Assembly (NCBI GenBank): GCA_037349315.1
Contig: JBAIAC010000018.1
Location: forward strand, 5,642,001 to 5,706,000
Reading direction: 5' to 3'
DNA length: 64,000 nt
From: Chelydra serpentina
Taxonomy: Eukaryota; Chordata; Testudines; Chelydridae
Part shown: in pieces, positions 58,596 to 64,000 of the stretch
How the letters are laid out: each line of letters begins with the position of its first letter
Numbering within the stretch: the first letter of the stretch is position 1
Made by a program: the position numbers and the translations under genes
Notes under the pieces: generated by a model
Databases searched by the model: none
Seen by the model: the letters and a program-made list of their open reading frames with translations, nothing else
What the model was told of the DNA's origin: nothing

Positions 58596-60539
58596 AATTG
58601 GTTATAGGAATCAAATACATACAGTAATTGGAAAGTTCTTGGTTCAGGCTTGTAGCAGTGATGGAATAAACTGCTGACTGATGTCAAGTCTCTGGTTGCT
58701 TCCAAATCATTGGAAGGTCCTCAGTCCCTTGGTTAGAATACTCCCATTAGTATAAGTCCATATTCCAGAGGTTTGAGCAGGAAAGAGGCTGGAGCAAAAA
58801 AGAGGCAAAATGGAGGGTTTTCCAGGGCCTTTTATCTCTTCTGCCATGTGGAGGGAATCTCATGGTTATTAGTGTGGAAAAGTACAGTAAAAAGATGGTG
58901 GTTGGAGTCACATGGACAAGTCACATGTCCATGCATTTCACCTAATCATTGCAGGAAGCCATTACCCATAATTCAGATGGAACGTTTGCAGGACAGTCCA
59001 TTCAGTGTAAATGGGTGTCTCCCATGGTCCATTGTCAGTTAAGTGTTTCTTGATGAGCCATTTAATTTGAATAGTCTCTTCAAGATGTGCTAGCTAATTA
59101 CTTCGTTAGTTACCCCAGGAGCAAACATTTGAAATACAGGTATACTCATAACTTCAAATACAAAAATGATACATGATACAGAGAGCATAATCATAACCAG
59201 CAAATCATAACCTTTTTATAGACATCTCACTTGACAACCTTTGTACAAGATTTGTTGCAAATATATAACAGTGGTTGCAACAATGATCTATATAGTCATA
59301 TTCTAATCAGATAATGTCACAAGCTGACAAACAAAAGCACAGTGAAATTAACAAGATGGGTCATTGTCAGGACTCTGATGCTCCCTAGACAAAAGTGAAA
59401 GTGTCAAGATTCATGTCAATTTTGAGCTTTGCTGTTCAACAAAGCTATGAGCCACAGCCACTGCTGCAGGTATTTATAAAGGATAAGTACTATAAAAATG
59501 TAGGCTAGAGCAGGAGTAGAGCAGCAGAGACCTCTTACCCGCCCCCCGCCCCTGAAGTCTGGGGGAGGGATAGAGTAGTGGGCAACCTGAGGGGTAGTGC
59601 ATGGATACCCTCCACCTCCCGCAGCAGACAGGAGGCTCTGCAGTATAGGTATGCCCAGTAGAGACAGTTCCACTCGCATAAGTATGGATGGATATACATT
59701 AAAAGTACGAATCATTTTGTACAATTCACAAAGGGAAGAAATGCCTCAAATATGAAAGAGAAATATGTAAAAACTACATTTGTGTTTTGTTGTTTCTACC
59801 ATAAGACTAAACATCAGAACTTTCTAACCACAGGTAGTGTTGTCTGTTCCTATTTAGAACCATTGTAGGATTTAAAGTGGCAAATGAAATGGCAAAAACC
59901 TCAAAGGCATATTGAAATTCCAAGGGTCAAAATGCGATCTGAATATACACTTAAGGAATTGTTCAGATCTCATTTTCAGTGGAAATAGTTTGATTTAAAT
60001 AACCATCTTTGTTGATGCAGATCTCAAACTGACACATGAATATTCTTTTTCAAATGAAAAAACAAAGCTACTTTGTCGTATATTTTTATTTTTACTCTTT
60101 TAGATGAGTACGTATCATACTCAGCTTGTCTTGACTTTGCAACTCCCTTCTCTATGGAATCTTAAATTCCCAGCTCACCAGAATTCAGCATGTGCTGAGA
60201 GTTGTGGTCTCTCTCTTCACATATACAAAAAGCAAGCAGCACATCAATTGAATTGTTAATACTGCCAGCTCCCCATGCATTTCAGAATCTAGCTTATGGT
60301 TTCCCTCCTTGTTTTTAAAATCCTCATTGAATTCACTCCAGCCTGTCTCACAGACTTTGGTTTTTTTTTCCCACCGCCACCACTGCCACCACCACTTATT
60401 GACCTAGTTTTGGCCTTTTCTCTGTTCCTTCACATAATTTCTACAGTGTTGTTACTAATTGTGCAGCATCGTAAATATGAGGCTAAACCAAAGAGCTTAT
60501 CATCTAGTTTATACAGAGTAGAGACACTTAGAGAAGGAG
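58596..60539. other. AT-rich interval
   Basis: 60372-60397 is a (CCACCG)n-like run. 59536-59580 is C- and G-rich. No gene or named repeat recognised. Confidence 0.4.
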
Positions 60540-60739
60540 CAGGAGCGTTGCCAGCTTTTTTGCAACCCTAGGTGGCACCTCCGAGAGATGCCCCGGGCGG
60601 CCGAAGAACCTACCGCGGAAATGCCACCGAGGACCCGGGCGGCCGAAGATCCTGCCGCTGAGGGACCTGAAATGCCGCCCCCCAAATCCTGGCATCATAG
60701 GCGACTGGTTAGGGTCGCCTAGTGGTAGCGCCGGCCCTG
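60540..60739. mobile_element. CG-rich hAT-type MITE, relative of 1966-2358
   Basis: Starts CAGGAGCGTTGCC and ends GGTAGCGCCGGCCCTG. Flanks AGAAGGAG (60532-60539) and AGACGGAG (60740-60747) form an 8-bp duplication with one mismatch. The 3' part (CCCCCCAAATCCTGGC, TAGGCGAC, TTAGGGTCGCCTAGTGG) is shared with 1966-2358, while the interior carries CGGGCGGCCGAAGA repeats. Confidence 0.88.
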
Positions 60740-60747
60740 AGACGGAG

Positions 60748-61014
60748 GAAGGGAACATGGGGGCGGTGGGGCAAAACAAAATGAAAGGAGAATTAGGTTT
60801 TTTTCCAGCGTGCATTATGGATTACAATCCCTTGAGTTCTCCATTTACATCAGTCTTTTATAGATTCTTCTAAAAAAAAATGTTATAATTGTATCATGGG
60901 TAGGCACAGGAGCAGCCAAATAAAAATCCATGGGAGGTTGATAAGTGAAAGTAATGAGTTGGAGGAGGGATTTGAAGGACAAGAGCGAGATCACTCAGTG
61001 CACTGGAAGAGGGA
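60748..61014. other. Short spacer
   Basis: No gene or named repeat recognised. Confidence 0.35.
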
Positions 61015-61182
61015 TGTTCTTCCAAGCTCTGGGACCCTCCACCTTTGCAGGGTCCCAGAGCTTGAGCTACAGCCCAAGCTCAGATGTCTATGCATTGATT
61101 TTTCAGCCTGAGCCCTGCAAGCCGGAGGCCACTGACTTGGACCAGCTGCAAGTTTTTTATCCTTGTGTAGACGTAGCCAAAG
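61015..61182. mobile_element. Harbinger-like MITE, family E (left-truncated)
   Basis: Right end TTGTGTAGACGTAGCC has the GTAGAC terminus common to the MITEs of this window. The left part contains a perfect 16-bp stem (61023-61038 with 61049-61064, 10-base loop). The middle has CCTGAGCCCTGCAAGCC and CCAGCTGCAAG phrases. The left terminal repeat is not found, so borders are approximate. Confidence 0.6.
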
Positions 61183-61734
61183 GCAGCATGAAAGTGTATA
61201 GAGTGGTAGTAGTAGAAGATGGTTTAGACGTATATAAGGTCAGAGTTATGAAGGATCTGGAAGGTAAGTTAAAGGAATGTAAATGTGATGCAGGAGACAG
61301 GACATTACAATGGAGGCCTGAAGGAAGTGACATTGCTATAGTGGTGGGAGAGAAAAATCATATTTTCAGCAGTGTTTTGTAAGGAACGGAGGGGGCTAAG
61401 AGGAAAGCTAGGAGGCCAGGGAGAACATGGTGGCAGTGTTCAGTGTGATGATGGTCCAAAGCAGGGACAGCAGCTTTAGCAGTGGGACAGAAAGGAAAGG
61501 ACAGATTTTTGAGATATTGAACAGGAAGAACTGACAGGATTTAGTGATAGCCTGAATGTGGATGGGGATAAAAGCAAGAGAGAGAAAGGGGTCGAGTGAG
61601 GAATGGCTTCTCTGCTGTACCTCGTCTGCCACAGTAAGTACCTCATTTTAAATCTCAGATTACAACATATATTTTATGATTATTTTAGACCACTCAAAAA
61701 TGTATAAGGCACTTGGTCTTTTCTCTTTTATCTG
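61183..61734. other. Purine-rich unclassified interval
   Basis: GA-rich, for example 61380-61620 on the plus strand. No family recognised; the open frame 60945-61382 runs from the MITE into it and is not credible as a gene. Confidence 0.35.
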
Positions 61735-61830
61735 TACAGAATGAGTAGGCTAGTGGGTGAAGCATGATGGGGATCCAGGCAAGCTAGATTCTAATTCCCA
61801 GACTGACTTTCTGACTGATGCTGTGCATGA
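61735..61830 (+). mobile_element. MIR-type SINE, 5' tRNA-like part
   Basis: GGCTAGTGGGTGAAGCATGATGGGGATCCAGGCAAGCTAGATTCTAATTCCCAG-type order (split here around 61750-61800) matches the MIR head, where TAGTGG is the A-box region and TTCTAATTCC the decayed B box. Confidence 0.55.
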
Positions 61831-64000
61831 CCCCTGTGCTTTGGGGAGCTCAGAGGCTGCTCTGTTCCCATCTGTCTCCAGAAGTGCAAGGCACCCCAGA
61901 AAGGGACAGGAGGCTTGAACAATGGCTTGACTCCCCATGCATGGCCAGTAGCGCTGGATGGCTGCAGAGTGTACAGTGCACTCCACAAAGGGGAGTAGTG
62001 GCAGTTGCACAGGCTCTGAGAGCTTAGCAGCTCCAGGAAGTACTCCCTGAGGCAGAATGCCTCCTACTGTTCTCATGGGAGTGGGGCACTCAACATCAAC
62101 CTTATCATGGACTGTGAACCAGTGATACAGTTCAGCCCAGAATTCTTAGAAATGCTCTCTCATTTCCAGCTATTTGCTGTTTTGGAAAGCAGCCTGTCTG
62201 CAAAACACTATCTAAAATGATGCAATTTTACATTGCATATAATGGTACATCACAAAACCATTACAGTTACAACATAATTTTTAGTACATGTATGGCATCT
62301 CTTTCCCAAATCAATCTAAATATCTTGTCAAGATCCATAATGCACAAGTGTATCTTACAATTGAGATGACAATCATAATTCCCTATGAAAACGACCCAGC
62401 AGCCTCATTTTTTTTTCATGTGGTAACTCAATCTTGGTACAGAGATCTGTATTCCCAGAGAAATACACGTATGCTGGCCTCATATATTCTGCGGCCACAG
62501 AATTTCCTGCAGAATTGTGCTCCACAATTCAGCTTTTTTTTTTTCTGTTAAATATTATTCTACCCCTTATTATAGGGGGAGAAAAACAAAAACAAAAGCC
62601 CACAACAACCTTGAAAATGTGAACCAAATTAGATCAGTGAAACATTGTTCTCCTGAATCTGCATGCACCCTGAAACAATAATTCTGAGAGGTGTAAACTG
62701 CTCCATTCATCTTAATGGATTGTTGACTGTGAAATCTAAATCTGCAGAATATTTAAAAACGGAAGATGTCAGGAGAGCATGAAAAATGGAATGAAAAATC
62801 TAATAAATACCATTTATTGGCAGGAGTAATCAATTATTTTTTGTCCAGGTCCAAATTTCTTGGTCAAGGTATAGTCAAAGTCCAGACTCCAGAGGAGAAT
62901 TTTAAAAAAATGATAATAATAACTAAATAAAAAGATTTTGGGGTCCGTTCAAAAGCATCTGGCAGTTCGGATTTTTCCCATGGTCCACCTATTGACTACC
63001 ACTGGGCTATATTATTCATTTTTATATTTAATTTAATAAAAACCTCCATATGTATAATTTACCTGAAGTGACTAAAAATCTAAGGGCCTTTTTACAGAAT
63101 TTAGGTTCAGCTTGCCTCAGAGTACATGAAGCCCTAGGCATATCATGTCTGGATTTAGAAAATAAACAACCTGAATGAAATATTGGGAAATGGGGGATAT
63201 AAATTGAGGACAGAATTTGATCAATAGTGTTAACTAATCCCTGCTTTTAAATGTAATAAATGCAAATATTAGCAGCTTTCTTAGCTGTTTAAAAGGCAGG
63301 CTAGTCATCTTGCATAAAGACACATTGGATGGGATACTATGGGCTCATTCCCTGGTATGGTTTGAAGAGGCCTTTAAAGAGGCTTTCATTTGTTGCAGTA
63401 TGCTGAATCCAAACGCTCGGGTTTTAGAAAATAATAAAATAAACCTCTTGAACATATAAGAATAACAATTCATTTCAGGTTGTCAAAGATTAGGATATAA
63501 TACAGTACTTACTGGTACTTTCTCTATTAATTCAATGGTGTTATGGGACAGGATTTCCCTATGTTAATTATTGCAAAACTCTGAGCAATGCTGCAGTAAC
63601 AGGTAGTATTATGGAAATTGCACTTAAGCATCAATGGCTGAAGTAACTCATGTATCTTTACCTACAGTATGCTGAACATTTCTACTGTTCATTAAATAAG
63701 TGGAATATATTCACTAATTACATTAATCCACAACTCTGAATTCTCACCAAAACTTGATTATTAACCCCACACTTTTCAACAAAGATTTAATTGTAAAATA
63801 AGAACTGATTACAACACTCTACTAAGATTTAATTACTTTTACATAATACACTACAATAAATTAATTGCATACTTTAAAACATAATTAAAACTAAACTACA
63901 CTTGCCAAATAAATGAACAAAGTTTTATTTTGTGAGTAAGGGTCCCTGGTCATTTTTAATGTATTTGTTCATTTAATCAGTAACAGTTCAATTCAGCACT
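61831..64000. other. Mostly AT-rich interval to the window end
   Basis: No gene or named repeat recognised. 61840-62080 is GC-richer and unclassified. 63700-63900 is very AT-rich. Confidence 0.4.

Noticed and set aside
1..64000. CRISPR array, operon, phage or other prokaryotic system
   Set aside because: SINEs, LINEs and MITEs throughout show vertebrate DNA; no regularly spaced short repeats or ribosome-binding-site gene layout.

Overview
The window is vertebrate nuclear DNA, almost certainly from a cryptodiran turtle. The main evidence is three copies of a tRNA-Lys-derived SINE whose tail resembles CR1 (the Cry/tortoise Pol III SINE type), CR1 and L2 LINE relics, Ngaro- and DIRS-type tyrosine-recombinase retroelements, Penelope-like elements and many hAT and PIF/Harbinger MITEs. 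No host protein-coding gene, exon series, rRNA or functional tRNA could be supported. All recognisable coding sequence belongs to decayed transposable elements, so this is intergenic or deep intronic DNA.

Layout. 1-4.1 kb: L2 relic, MIR, a 96-bp inverted repeat enclosing a hAT MITE, a Cry SINE and a CR1 3' end. 5.0-5.3 kb: a palindromic MITE. 7.1-9.7 kb: a Ngaro-type relic (tyrosine recombinase, then SGNH hydrolase, then a long noncoding end with a poly(A) signal). 10.0 kb: a SINE missing its B box, next to a perfect hairpin. 16.3 kb: Harbinger MITE. 18.7 kb: Penelope 3' end. 21.9-23.3 kb: LINE ORF1-like relic, two hAT MITEs and a Cry SINE. 24.7-27.0 kb: DIRS gag relic on the minus strand, split by a Harbinger MITE. 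29.8-30.9 kb: two more Harbinger-like MITEs. 33.4-37.1 kb: hAT MITE, G-rich minisatellite, CG-rich hAT MITE. 37.4-38.9 kb: Penelope-like element inserted in the centre of an older palindrome and carrying an internal inverted segment around a tRNA-like hairpin. 39.3-40.8 kb: MITE and a Penelope end with a perfect 13-bp duplication. 41.6-44.2 kb: LINE relic with endonuclease and RT. 44.2-46.8 kb: MITEs and a minisatellite. 49.7-53.1 kb: relic of a once autonomous PIF/Harbinger transposon (Myb/SANT-like gene on plus, DDE transposase on minus) broken by a nested hAT MITE. 53.7-64 kb: CR1, L2, MIR and hAT fragments and microsatellites.

How the pieces relate. The Harbinger relic and at least four MITE families carry related ends built on the core GTCTACAC with 3-bp TWA-like target sites, so relatives of that relic are plausible sources of transposase for the MITEs. 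Eight-base duplications mark at least seven hAT insertions. Nested insertions give a relative time order. The strongest observations are the Ngaro-type YR-SGNH relic, the transposase interrupted just after its first catalytic aspartate, and the rearranged Penelope element. All identifications are from reading the sequence; no database search was run.
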